A stretch of 64,000 nucleotides of DNA, from assembly GCA_037974335.1 (NCBI GenBank), contig CM075727.1:91314602-91378601 (forward strand), read 5' to 3'. This document shows, one piece after another, positions 47,196-57,493 of this stretch. Under the pieces are notes generated by a model. It saw only the letters and a program-made list of their open reading frames with translations. It did no database searches and had not been told where the DNA came from. The stretch comes from Prionace glauca (taxonomy: Eukaryota; Chordata; Chondrichthyes; Carcharhiniformes; Carcharhinidae). A program made the position numbers and the translations under genes. The first letter of the stretch is position 1, and every line of letters begins with the position of its first letter.

Positions 47196-47533
47196 GGTGG
47201 TACGGTGACACAGTGATTAGTACTGCTGCTTCACAGCACCAGGGATCTGGGTTCGATGCCTGGCTTGGGTCATTGCCTATGTGGAGTTTGCACATCGTCC
47301 CCCTCTCTGTTTGGGTTTCCACTTGGTGCTCCGGTTTCCTCCCCTAGTCCAAAGATGTGCGGGTTACGTTGGTTGGCCATGCTAAAAATTGCTCCTTAAT
47401 GTCTTGAGATGCGTCGGTTAGAGGGATTAGCGGGTAAATGTGTAGGGATATGGGGGTAGGGCCTGGGTGGGATTGTAGTCGGTGCAGACTCGATGGGCCA
47501 AATGGCCCCTTTCTGTACTGCAGAGATTCTATG
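47196..47533 (+). mobile_element. V-type SINE, complete
   Basis: Head GGTACGGTGACACAGTGATT with box B GGTTCGATGCC, central block and a LINE-like tail ending CAGAGATTCTATGA. It lies in the J-C intron. Confidence 0.93.
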
Positions 47534-48363
47534 AAATGGTAAATTTTAAATTTCGAATTATGTGTACAGTCAATAGGGGGAAATAATTTCTGGAGGCAGA
47601 AGGACTGATGCCGGGATACAGAGTTGAAGTGATTAATAAAAGATACCGGAGGAGTTTTTGTGCTTTAGGGATTCTATGGTTCTTTGGACACAAGTGTGTA
47701 AAAAGATTTGGCAGCAGTTGTGAAGTGCAGTGCGCTGCCTGAATGATGATAGAAGCTGATTTAAAAAGAGATTGTATGTTAATCTGAGCAGGAGAAATTT
47801 GCAAAGCAGTGCAGTGCATGGGACTAATTGAGTAGCATTCTAATAGACAGCAGAGTCGACGTGTCGAATATTGTATCATTTTAAAATTCTCGCTAATTAT
47901 CAAATGATCCCTAAATAACAAGTATAAATTCTTCCTTTACAAAATAATCCACGCGCTCAAATATTGGGACGGAACCTGAATTCAATTTCGGTATTTCCTT
48001 ATTTTGATCACAGTGCCCGCCTGGGTTCCGATTCCGCTTCTCTGGGGCTACCTGAGCGGGAACAAGATCTCCGCCGGCCTGTCCCATCCTGGGCTAGCTT
48101 TCAATTCATTCCCACAGCTTCGACTTTCTGAATGTTTCAGTCAGTGACCTAAACATTCAGGCAAATTCTAAACCGTTTGGCTCTTGTTCTCAATCCTAAA
48201 ATCTGTAGGGTGTGGAGAATTTCAATTCACTGCTCCCATATTCATTTAAATCTGACTGGAGTATTGTCCAGAATCCCACCTATTTTTGTATGAACACTAA
48301 ACTAATTTCCTCATTAATCTTCGGGATTCACTAAACACTCCCATTTTCTGCTTGACATCCTTA
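47534..48363. other. J-C intron without recognised features
   Basis: No repeat or exon recognised. Confidence 0.4.
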
Positions 48364-48667
48364 AAGTTTAAAGTTTTTTTAAAATTAGTGTCACAAGTAG
48401 GCTTACATTAACACTGCAAGACGTTACTGTGAAAATCCCCTAGTCGCCACACTCCAGCGCCTGTTCGAGTTACACTGAGGGAGAATTTAGCACGGTCAAT
48501 GCACCTAACCAGCACCTCTTTCAGACTGTGAGAGGAAACCGGAGCACCCAGATGAAACCCACACAGACACGGAGAGAACGTGCAGACTCCACACAGCCGG
48601 GAATCGAACCCGGATTCCTGGCGCTATGAGGCAGCAGTGTTAATCATTGTGCCACCGTGCCGCCCCC
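48364..48667 (-). mobile_element. V-type SINE, complete, second tail type
   Basis: Tail in reverse (TTAAAGTTTAAAGTTTTTTT, GTGTCACAAGTAGGC), central block and head (GGGAATCGAACCCGG; GCCACCGTGCCGCC). It lies in the J-C intron. Confidence 0.93.
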
Positions 48668-49328
48668 CGCAGCCCTAACGAATTAAAGCAACGGGTCGCT
48701 CTGAACCTTGTTAAAATGCTGTCTCTCATTTTACACTGGAGCAGGATATGAATTCCCCTCACGAAGCGACAACCAACTTCGTACCAACGCCGAAAGCAGA
48801 ATCGGTGAATCGGTTTCCGAAGCCCGCAGGAGACGCTGAAGGCGGCCCATGTCAATCTCACCTGTTTGGTACCAGCGCTGAACTGCAAACCTAACTTCAG
48901 GACAGTTCAAGATCTGCACTAACTCTTTCTATAAACTCTCGCCATTTCTATTGGTATTCTCCGTCTGTGAATTAGGACTCTACCAATTATTGTTGCATTT
49001 TATGACTGGGTTATAACTGTTTCCCTCGGTAAACATTACAGGTTTCTGAATTAGGAAATCGGAAATTCTTGGAATCAGGATTGGAGTGCCAGAATGAACT
49101 ATCCCGGTACTTGTACATTCCCTGACCTGCGGGATGTCTCGCAGAGACCTCGTTCTTAACCATTGTGGTTTTATACATCTCCCTGAGCTGTTTTAATCCT
49201 GGCAGCGCGAGGTATTTGGGATCTACTCAACACCCCTGAATCCGTTAAAAAACTAGAGTCAATAACTTCACTGCTCCAATGCAGAGCCACCGTTCTGTGC
49301 CAGCCTCTATTCTACCTCCATAACTCAC
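48668..49328. other. J-C intron, part next to the J cluster
   Basis: Short frames near 48640-48919 have no recognisable domain, start context or splice sites. No other feature seen. Confidence 0.4.
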
Positions 49329-49375
49329 CTGTGACGATCAGTTTAGTCCCAGCTCCAAAGAGCTTTCTTCCAGAC
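49329..49375 (-). CDS. TRGJ: TCR gamma joining segment, nearest to the constant gene
   Basis: 47 bases on the minus strand. It codes for SGRKLFGAGTKLIVT plus the first base of the next codon, and ends at the donor ACAG^GTGAGT. FGAG is the J-segment FGXG motif that shapes the end of CDR3, and KLIVT the last framework strand. Splicing to TRGC exon 1 gives VT-D-KTIK. The upstream signal has a perfect consensus nonamer. This J is 2.8 kb from the C1 exon. Confidence 0.95.
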
Positions 49376-49403
49376 CACAGCGATACAACCTTGTACAAAA
49401 ACC
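49376..49403 (-). other. 12-bp-spacer recombination signal of the C-proximal J
   Basis: On minus: nonamer GGTTTTTGT (49403-49395, consensus), spacer of 12 bases, heptamer CGCTGTG (49382-49376; one change from CACTGTG). Confidence 0.93.
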
Positions 49404-49511
49404 CCGCCACTATCCCTGTCCGAGATCTGATTAATAGAAGCTCTGAGCAGAAATAAGGGTTTTGGTGCAGACTCCCTGATTCTATAAACTGTCTCAGTGA
49501 ATCACCAAACT

Positions 49512-49559
49512 CGGAATAAATGTTGGACGGAATAAATGTTAGACGGAATAAATGTTAGA
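49512..49559. repeat. Short tandem repeat between two J segments
   Basis: Three copies of a 16-base unit, CGGAATAAATGTTAGA, the first with a one-base difference near its end. Confidence 0.85.
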
Positions 49560-49587
49560 CACAGTTAAACACATTCGTCAGACGAAC

Positions 49588-49644
49588 CTGAAACAATGAG
49601 GCGAGTCCCAGAGCCGAATATCTTTCTCCAGCTACCACTAGTGA
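49588..49644 (-). CDS. TRGJ: TCR gamma joining segment, middle
   Basis: 57 bases on the minus strand, coding for TSGSWRKIFGSGTRLIVS plus one base. The FGSG motif and the RLIVS strand are typical of J. It is the longest of the three J segments. The donor is CAG^GTTCGT, a GT donor with weaker downstream consensus than the other two, which may lower splicing efficiency. Its end phase matches TRGC exon 1. Confidence 0.92.
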
Positions 49645-49672
49645 CACTGTGTTACATTACTTTACAAGAACC
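49645..49672 (-). other. 12-bp-spacer recombination signal of the middle J
   Basis: On minus: nonamer GGTTCTTGT (49672-49664, one change), 12-base spacer, heptamer CACAGTG (49651-49645, one change from CACTGTG). A further CACTAGTG just inside the J was considered, but it has no nonamer at the right distance. Confidence 0.88.
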
Positions 49673-49902
49673 ACCCTGGACACCAACCGAATGTCCAGCG
49701 TCTCTCCAAAGGGACTCAACCTGCAACCACTTTGTAGAAACTATCGGGTCCGCTCCTTGAGAAACACTTCAGTCCCTGAGCGGAATTCTCAGATACACAG
49801 GGTGTTCCAGTCCACACTAATCACCGTCACTGGTAACCCGGTTACTCAGCACCGCGAGTTTAACTATTGTAATTTACACCCTTCCTCATAGCGAAGCCTT
49901 AC

Positions 49903-49950
49903 CTGTAACAAAAAGTTTCGTCCCACTGCCGAAGATTTTCTCATAAGCAG
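49903..49950 (-). CDS. TRGJ: TCR gamma joining segment, nearest to the V genes
   Basis: 48 bases on the minus strand, coding for AYEKIFGSGTKLFVT plus one base, with a strong donor ACAG^GTAAGG. It is the most V-proximal of the three J segments that have a complete signal. End phase matches TRGC exon 1. Confidence 0.95.
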
Positions 49951-49978
49951 CACAGTGCTCCGGCTCCTAACAAAAATC
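49951..49978 (-). other. 12-bp-spacer recombination signal of the V-proximal J
   Basis: On minus: nonamer GATTTTTGT (49978-49970, one change), 12-base spacer, consensus heptamer CACTGTG (49957-49951). Confidence 0.95.
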
Positions 49979-50032
49979 CAGCACTTCTTCCGTCACCACC
50001 TTTAACCCGCGATTAACATGAACAACGCTGCC

Positions 50033-50076
50033 GTTTCTAGCAAAGCCTTTCATCCCACAGCCAATCACCTTCTCCG
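50033..50076 (-). pseudogene. Possible joining segment relic
   Basis: On minus GAGAAGGTGATTGGCTGTGG lines up, without gaps, with GAGAAAATCTTCGGCAGTGG of the J at 49950, and GAAA..TTTG.TA also agrees. It would read EKVIGCGMKGF for EKIFGSGTKLF. There is no heptamer or 12-bp-spaced nonamer in front and no GT donor at the end, so it cannot work as a J. It may also be a chance match. Confidence 0.35.
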
Positions 50077-50392
50077 CCTCAACCGACCCGATTTAATAGT
50101 TAATCCGGATCGACACAAAACTGGACTCACTGAGACCCAGGCGAGACCTGAAATTCCCACCCGGAACCCGCGCCCGCTCCGATTCGGTGGCGGGCGAAGT
50201 GATAGAATTCAGGCTCAGATCTTCCTGAAGCATTCTGACCCCGCGTCTGACACGGAAGCGCTTAAATATCAGTGAAGGTAACCCGGAAACTAGCATAAGA
50301 ATTTGACTGATTTCCGATCAATCAATGAACAAAAAACATCTTCATGATTTCATCCATCCATCTCTCTACTGTGTTATTGTTTCACAAACCTG

Positions 50393-51378
50393 GGCTTAGG
50401 CTGACAAGTGGCAAGTAATAGTCGTGCCACACAATGCCAAGCAATGACCATCACCAACCAGAGAGGATCTAACCATTACCCCTTAGTAAGAAGTCTCATA
50501 ACACCAGGTTAAAGTCCAACAGGTTTATTTGGTAGCACAAGGTTTCAGAGTGCTGCCTCTTCATCAGGTGAGTATGAGACTGAGATGTGAGACTTCTTAC
50601 TGTGCCTACCCTAGTCTAACGCCGGCATCTCCACATCATCACCCTTTAACATTCAAAGGCATTACAATTGCTGATTCCCCACCATCAACATTCTGGAAGT
50701 TACCATTGACCAAAACGCAACTGGACTAGTAATATAAATACTATGGCCAAAAGAGCAGGTCAAAGGCTAGGAAAATTGCAGCTAGTAACTCACCTCCTGA
50801 CCACCACTGCCCGCCCCCCCCACCCTCCCCCCAACAAAGCCTGTCCACCATCTGCAAGGTACAAGTTAGGAGTTTGATGGAACACTCCCCACTTGCCTGG
50901 ATAAGTGCAGCTCCAACAACACTCAAAAGGTTCAACAGCACCCAAGGCAAAGTGGTTCCATTTGATCGCTACCCCTTCCACAAACATTCAATCCATCCAC
51001 CACCGATGAACAGTGGTTGCAATGTGTATCATCTTCAAGGTGCACTGTAGCAACTCACCAAGGTTCCTAATGCAGCATATTCCAAACCCAAGACCATCAC
51101 TATCTGGAAGGGCTAGAGTAGCAGATACCTGGGATCACCAGCACCTGGAGGTTGTTCTCCAAGTCACTCACCATCTTGACTTGGAAATATCTCACTGCTC
51201 CTTCATTATGACTGGTCAAACTCCTGGAACAACCTCCTAAGAGCACTGTGGGTGTGCCTACACCACACAGGGCTACACCAGGTTCAAGAAGGCAGCTCTC
51301 CACCCACTACTCAGGGGTAATTAGGGATGGACAATAAATGGTGAGCTAGCCAGTAACACCCACATCCCATGAAATTTT
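50393..51378 (+). mobile_element. Non-CR1-type LINE, 3' part, interrupted by a Penelope-like fragment
   Basis: Coding remnants at 50395-50485 and 50641-51290, with blocks such as GITIADSP and a part like VMEYAPLTW, then a tail ending AATTAGGGATGGACAATAAA. The pattern KCQAMTI...GITIAESPTI-type is that of an RT element distinct from the CR1 copies. The Penelope-like piece at 50486-50640 splits the coding region. Frames are broken. Confidence 0.7.
50486..50640 (-). mobile_element. Penelope-like element, 3' end
   Basis: Minus-strand end TAGTAAGAAGTCTCATAACA to the hairpin block at 50543-50567, followed by a short fragment of the opposite terminus (CTTCTTACTGTGCCTACCC). This copy keeps both CTGATGA (50567-50561) and GAAA (50546-50543). 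Confidence 0.85.
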
Positions 51379-51592
51379 ATATATCAAGCTGCTGATGGTT
51401 TGTAAATTTCCAATCTTACTCTTCCACCAAATCCAATACTGCATTGCCTGACAACTTGTATATTTAATGTTGTGAGGTGTTGGTTACAGATCAGCATGTC
51501 TTAAATAAGTCTCCATGTCTTCTGTAGGTTAACCATAAGTTTTTATTAACTATTAGAACTATTAACTGCTAGCGGCTGTATCCGTGTTCAGG
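51379..51592. other. Short unassigned stretch
   Basis: No feature recognised. Confidence 0.4.
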
Positions 51593-51680
51593 GTTATGAA
51601 TATCTCTGTTCAACACCACAGTACCCTTCGAGGGCCGAAGGGCCTGTTTGTGCTGTAATGTTCTATGTTCTAATTCTGAT
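51593..51680 (+). mobile_element. LINE 3' terminus
   Basis: GAAGGGCCTGTTTGTGCTGT followed by AATGTTCTATGTTCTA is a CR1-type 3' end with the usual octamer-like ending. Confidence 0.65.
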
Positions 51681-51889
51681 CTGGGTCATGTGCAGCACTG
51701 TGTGCGCAGTACTGTACTCAGTCCTACATTAAGCCTTTCTGTGTCAGACCCTTGTATTACATTGCCTCCCTCACATCTTTATCCAATGTATTTGGAGATT
51801 CATTAGTTTTGGGGAGGGCAGGACTTACTCAGTTAGTGGTAGGTTGTTGGGGAGAGTTACAGAACAGAGATTTAGGGTATAAGCCCATT

Positions 51890-52575
51890 GCTCCTTGAAA
51901 GTGGACTCACAGGTGGACAGAGTGGTGAAGAAGGCATTCAGCATGCTTGGTTTCATTGGTCAGAATATTGAGTACAGGAGTTGGGACGTCTTGTTGAAGT
52001 TGTACAAGACATTGGTAAGGCCTTTCTTGGAATATTGCGTACAGTTCTGGTCAGTCTATTACAGAATGGATATTATTAAACTAGAAAGAATGCGGAAAAG
52101 ATTTACTAGAATGCTACCTGGACTTGATGGTTTAATTTATAAGGAGAGGTTGGATAAACAGGGACTTTTTGCTCTGGAGTGTAGAAGGCTGAGGGGTGAT
52201 TTTATAGAAGTCTATAAAATAATGAGGGGCACAGATCAGCAAGACAGTCAATATTTTTTCCCAAAGATTGGGAAGTCTAAAACTAGAGGGCATAGCTTTA
52301 AGGTGAGAGGGGAGATATACAGAAGTGTCCAGAGGGGCAATTTTTTCGCACAGGAGGTGGTGAGTGTCTGGAACCAGCTTCCAGAGGTAGTTGTAGAGGC
52401 AGGTACAATTTTGTCTTTTAAAAAGTGTTTCGATAGTTATATGGGTAAGATGGGCATAGAGGGATATAGGCCAAATACGGCCAATTGGGATTAGCTTAGA
52501 GGCTTTAAAAAAAAGAACGGCATGGACAAGTTGGGCCGAAGGGCCTGTTTCCATGCTGTTAACCTCTTTGACTCT
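51890..52575 (+). mobile_element. CR1-clade LINE, family B relative, C-terminal part and 3' UTR
   Basis: A 199-residue frame (51895-52494) holds VDRVVKKAFSMLGFIGQNIE, LEYCVQFWSVYY, RKRFTRMLPGLDGLIYKERL and LRGDFIEVYKIMRGTDQQDS to the end of ORF2. A 3' UTR with GGGCCGAAGGGCCTG follows. The copy starts in the C-terminal part of RT, so it is strongly 5'-truncated, but this part is still open. It lies between the TRG V and J clusters. Confidence 0.93.
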
Positions 52576-52579
52576 ATGA

Positions 52580-52632
52580 GATGATGGCCTAGTGGTATTA
52601 TCACTAGACTATTAATCCAAAAACTTGGCTAG
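52580..52632 (+). mobile_element. Fragment of a second tRNA-derived SINE
   Basis: GATGGCCTAGTGGTATTATC and CTAGACTATTAATCCAAAAA are the head of the SINE found complete at 61660-61992. Confidence 0.8.
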
Positions 52633-52957
52633 TGTTTCCACTAGTAGGAAAAACTAGAACCAGAGGGTACAACCTTAGGCTAAAGGGATGATATTTTAGA
52701 TCAGAGATTAGGAGGAATTTCTTTAGTCAGAGGTTGGTGAATCCATGGAACTCTTTGCTGCAGAAGACTGTGGAGGCCAAGTAATTGAGTGTCTTTAAGA
52801 CAGAGATAAATGGGTTCTTGATTGGTAAGAGGAACAGGGGTTATGGGGAAAAGGCAGGGGAATGGGGATGAGAAAAATATCAGCTGTGATTGAATGATGG
52901 AGCAGACTCGACAGGCTGAGTAGCCTAATTTGGCTCTTATGTCTTATGATCTTATGG
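52633..52957 (+). mobile_element. CR1-type LINE, 3' end of a further family
   Basis: Remnants of the C-terminal block (RRNFFSQRLVNPWNSL-like at 52690-52755) and a tail ending CTCTTATGTCTTATGATCTT. Confidence 0.75.
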
Positions 52958-52959
52958 AC

Positions 52960-55690
52960 AAAGAACAAAGAAAATAACAGCACAGACCCTCCAAGTCTGC
53001 ACTGACCATGCTGCTTGACTTAACTAAAACCCCCAACCCTTCCAGGGACCATATGCCTCCATTCCTATCCTATTCATGTATTTGTCCTGACGTCCCTTAA
53101 AAATCACTAGTGTACCTGCTTCCACTACTTCCCCTGGCAGCGAGTTCCACGGACTCACCACCCTCTGTGTAAAAAATCTGCCTCGTACATCTCCTTTAAA
53201 TCTTGTCCCTTGCACTTTAAATCTGGGAAAAAACTTCTGACTATCCACTCTGTCCATGCCCCTCATAATCTTGTAGACTTCTATCAGGTTTCCCCTCAAT
53301 CTCCGTCGTTCCAGTGAGCACAAACCAAGTTTCTCCAACCTCTCCTCATAGCTAATGCCTTCCATACCAGCCAACATCCTGGTAAATCTTTTCTATGCCT
53401 TCTCCAAAGTCTCCACATCCTTCTGGTAGTGTGGCAACCAGAATTGAACACTATATTCCAAGTGCGGCCTAACTAAGATTCTATAAAGCTGTAACATGAC
53501 TTGCCAATTTTTAAACTCAGTGCCTTGGCTGATGAAGGCAAGAATGCCATATGCCTTCTTGACTACCTTCTCCACCTGCATTGCCACTTTCAGTGACCTG
53601 TGTCTCTGTACACACAGATCCTTCTACATATCAATACTCTTAAGGGTTCTGCCATTTACTGTATATTTCCTATCTGTATTAGATCTTGCAAAATGCATGA
53701 CCTCACATTTGTCCAGATTAAGCTCTATCTGCCATCTCTCCACCCAAGTCTCCAACCAATTTATATCTGCTGTATCGTCTAATGGTCCTATCTGCAATTC
53801 TATCAACCTTTGTGTCTTCTGCAAACTTATGAATCAAACCAGTTACGTTTTCCTCCAAGTCATTTATATATATTACAAACAGTAAAGGTCCCAGCTCTGA
53901 TACCTGAGGAATGCCACTTGTCACAGCCCTCCATTCAGAAACACACCCTTCCACTTCTATCTTCTGTTTTCTTTGACCGAGCCAGTTCTGTATTCACCTT
54001 GCCAGTTTACCTCTGATCCCGTGCAGCTTCACCTTCTGCACCAGTCTGCCATGAGGGATCTTGTCAAAGGCCTTACTGAAGTCCATGTAAACAACATCCA
54101 CTGCCTCATCAATCATCTTAGTCACTTCCTCGAAAAATTTGATCAAGTTAGTGAGACATAATTCCCCCTTCACAAAACCATGTTGCCTCTCGCTAATACG
54201 TCCACTTATTTCCAAGTGGGAATACATCCTGTTTCGAAGAATCCTCTCCAATAATTTCCCTACCACTGACGTAAGGCCCATCTGCCTGTAATTTCCTGAA
54301 TTATCCTTCTTAAACAAAGGAAAATCATTGGCTATTCTCCAATCCTCTGGGATCTCCCCTGTAGCCAGTGAGGACAAAAAGATTTCTCTCAAGGCCTCAG
54401 CAGTTTCCTCCCTTGCTTCGCTCAGTATTCTGGGGTATATCCCGTCAGGCCCTGGAAACTTGTCTACCTTAATGTTTCTCAAGAACTGCAACACTTCCTC
54501 CTTTTTGATCTCAACATGACTCAAGCTACACACCCTTTCCTTTCCCAGACTCATCATCCACCAAGTCCTTCTCTTTGGTAAATACTGATGCAAAGAACTC
54601 ATTTAATACCTTGCCCATTTCCTTTGGCTCCACATATAGTTTCCCTCCCCTGTCCTTGACTGGACAAACCCTTTCCCTGGCTATCCTCTTGCTCTTCATA
54701 TATGTATAAAAAGCCTTGGGATTTTATTTAATCCTGCTGGCCAATGATCTTTCGTGACCCATTTTAGACCTCCTTACTCCTTGCTCAAGTTTCTATTTTC
54801 CTTGTATTCCACACTTGCTTCGTGTGTTCCCAGCCTCCCAGCCTTGACAAATGCTTCTTTTTTCTCTTTGTTTAGGCTCACAATATCTCTCGTTATCCAA
54901 GGTTCCCAAAACTTGCAATACTTATCCTTCATCCTTCCAGGAATGTGCTGGTCCTGAATTCTTATCAGCTTACGCATGAAAGTCTCCCACATGTAGATGT
55001 TCATTTGCCCTCAAACATCTGCTCCCAATCTACATTCTTCAGTTGGAATTAGCACCTTAACTTGAGGAATACACTTATCTTTATACATCAGTACCTTAAA
55101 GCTTACTGAATTGTGGTCGCTGTTCCCAAACTGCTCTCCTACTGAAATGTTTACCACCTGGCTGAGCTCATTCCCCAATACCAGGTCCAGTATGGCCCCT
55201 TCCCTAGTTGGACGATCTACATACTGTTTCAAGGAGCCCTTCTGGATGCTCCTTACAACCTCTGCCCCATCGACGCCCTAGCACTAAGTGAGCCCCAATC
55301 AATATAGGGGAAGTTAAAATCTCCGACTCAATAACCCTGTTACTTTTACACCTTGCCAAAATCTGCCTACATATCTGTTCCTCTATCTCCTGCTGGATAT
55401 TGGGTAGCCTATAGTAAACCCCCAACATTGTGACTACACACATCCTATTCCTGAGCTCTACCCATATTGCCTCCTTGGGTGAACCCTCTGAGGTGTCCTC
55501 CCACAGCACGGCTGTGATATTCTCCTTAACCAGTGATGCCACTCCCTCACTCCTTTTTCATCCCTCTCTATCCCACCCGAAACATCTTGTATCCTGGAAC
55601 ATTAAGCTGCCAATCCTGTCCTTCCCTTAACAAGTCTTTGTAATAGCAACAACATCATAGTTCCCAGTACTAATTATTAAGTCCCTACTT
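52960..55690 (-). mobile_element. CR1-clade LINE, family C, nearly whole ORF2 with many frame breaks
   Basis: On minus, from high to low: endonuclease parts (VWVELRNR-like near 55450, TREGAILDLVLGNELSQVV near 55190), linker (FVKAGRLGTHEASVEYK near 54830), RT blocks FPGPDGIYPRIL, VVGKLLERIL, VVYMDFSKAFDKIPHGRLV (54090), [20 protein letters not shown] (53910) and KFAEDTKVD, then the C-terminal GISYEERLEKLGLCSLERRR and 3' UTR. The catalytic pair reads FAED. It separates the V genes from the J cluster. Confidence 0.93.
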
Positions 55691-56464
55691 TTGCAATCAA
55701 GTCCCTGCTGAGTTTTGAATGTCCCGCTGTTCTGACACATCACAACTGCTTTCAAAACAAATTAAAACCTGACCCTGGGACCCATCGCTGTTGTTTCTTC
55801 GCCCTCCGTATCGGGGTTGATAGCTACTCTGGGTCATGGTTTCTATGATGGGTCTTGGCATCATAGTAAAGGTCAATTTGTGACCCACTGGTGTTTGGGT
55901 ACATGGGGCAGGATGTCCCAGAAGGTAAAGTGGGATCCAGAAGTTAAGTTTTGCTTCCTTTTTTCATTATTTGCTGCTGCTCTGCCGCATTATTAATTAA
56001 ACACAAAGTGTGATACAGTTTGATGGACAAGTCATTGTTTTCAATGATTGGTAACAAGTTTCTCCTTGTCATTAATGCCAATATTGCTGCAAAGAGAATT
56101 TCAGATTCCGCAGTGAAGGGAAACCAGGCAAGGTTTCAAATACGCAGACTGGAAAGGGGTAAGGTTCTCTCCTGTTCCATGCTTTGGACCAGCTGAATGT
56201 TTGACAATGAGATCACCTCTCCACTCCCCAACCAAGCCACCTCGCAGCTGGGACTAGCGCCTGCCCCCCAGCCATAGCAGGTTTCCCCTGGAGAGGTTGG
56301 GCTGATTACTGTAAAGATGTGGGTACCAACTCACAACTAACTTTGCAGTTTGGTGGGGAGGTTCAGTGACCTGTTGGACATTCAAAACTCAGCAGGGAAT
56401 AGGTGAACTGTTGATGTAGAAATGGATGGAGAAAGAAGAGGCCTCCCTGCTGTAGAGAGATTTA
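55691..56464. other. Stretch without a recognised gene
   Basis: No V gene remnant, exon or clear repeat found. Confidence 0.4.
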
Positions 56465-56520
56465 CCACTTTACCAAATAAACCTTTTAGACTTTAATCTG
56501 GTCTTGTGAGACTTTTTGCT
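56465..56520 (+). mobile_element. Penelope-like element, 3' terminal fragment
   Basis: CCAAATAAACCTTTTAGACT and GGTCTTGTGAGACTTTTTG are the last bases of the 3' end. Confidence 0.75.
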
Positions 56521-56764
56521 ATGCTGTAGAGAGAGCCAGCTGAGACATCAACCACAATGCGAGTGTCCAGGGGCTAAAGCTCTGCAATGAAAATAAGCAG
56601 CTGGGGGTTCTTCCGACAGATGGGAGGAGGGAATGGCTCCATTGTTTGGAAATAGAGAGGACTAAAACTCTAAGAGTTGTCTTCAGAGCCGCCATGATGT
56701 TATAGCTGAGCTCGATGAATTAACAATCTCCAGAAAGTTCTTTCTGCAGCTTTACAAAGCGAGA

Positions 56765-56803
56765 GGTTTAAGTACTGAGGTTCAACACAACAACAGCGCA
56801 GTG
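56765..56803 (-). other. 23-bp-spacer recombination signal of the J-proximal V gene
   Basis: On minus: heptamer CACTGCG (56803-56797, two changes from CACAGTG), a 23-base spacer and nonamer ACTTAAACC (56773-56765, two changes from ACAAAAACC). It pairs by the 12/23 rule with the J signals. Confidence 0.88.
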
Positions 56804-57348
56804 GGGTATAACGGCGCAGTAATAAGTGGCCGTGTCTTCCAATGTAATGCGATCGATCACAAGTACAAGAGAACTGTCAATAATTTCCACATTGAATCGG
56901 GAGGTAAAGTCTGGGTGCAGCCAACTGTTTTTCTGGGACCTGTGATAGACAATGCCGCGGATATGTGTCCCTCTCTGTTGGTACCAGTACATGGGCTGTG
57001 ACATTATATTATCTACATGTTCAATCTGGCAGACGAATCGCGCCGTGTTCCCAGGACCTCTGATAATGGATAAAAGCTCTTGTTTCAAAGACACGAGGGC
57101 AACACACACGGCTGGAGAGAGACAGAAACAGAGAGGCACTGGAATCAGAGAGACCATTGCTGCTATTCGAGTCTTTACAACAAAACATGCTGCGGATATC
57201 AGCACAAAGAGGATAGACCAAATGGCCTCCTTCAGTAATACCCGATTCTACCATGCCATGCCAGAGTATTTCATTTTTAAACTGTTTAACTGTCTCTGGG
57301 TAACTTACAAGACAGCAGAGTAAGCGCTAGGACGAATGAACGGAACAT
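56804..57348 (-). CDS. TRGV: TCR gamma variable gene, J-proximal
   Basis: Two exons on the minus strand: leader 57348-57309 (MFRSFVLALTLLS, 40 bases, donor T^GTAAGT) and V exon 57111-56804 (308 bases), separated by a 197-base intron with acceptor TCTCTCCAG. Together they give an exact 116 codons in one frame. V-domain marks: first Cys in ARFVCQIEH, Trp in MYWYQQR, the RFNVEIID and LVLVIDRI strands, and DTATYYCAVIP, with the conserved second Cys. CDR1 is about EHVDNIMSQP and CDR2 about HRSQKNSW. The gene ends at the recombination signal. A TATATA stretch at about 57486 lies some 140 bases before the ATG. All marks of a functional gene are present. Assignment to gamma rests on the locus. Confidence 0.95.
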
Positions 57349-57483
57349 TTTCCCTGACTCCAGGATTGTTTTCTCTACAAAAAGCCGGCCCAAGCAGGAG
57401 TGGCGGAAGAAGTGAGTCGGAGCGGCCCTGGCTTAGTGTGAACTGGCTGGTCACCTCTTGCTGAACCTCTCGTGATGACCCCG

Positions 57484-57493
57484 GTATATATTC
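57484..57493 (-). promoter_or_regulatory. Candidate TATA element of the J-proximal V gene
   Basis: GAATATATACC on the minus strand, about 140 bases upstream of the ATG, between TGATGACTCC and GGTCATCACG, which resemble half-sites of the CRE-type element of some TCR V promoters. Inference only. Confidence 0.3.

Noticed and set aside
48640-48919. Frames of 62-82 codons near a SINE in the J-C intron
   Set aside because: No family recognised and no splice sites; partly in the SINE head.
49636-49643. CACTAGTG as the heptamer of the middle J
   Set aside because: No nonamer at 12 bases; CACAGTG eight bases further has a near-consensus nonamer at exactly 12.
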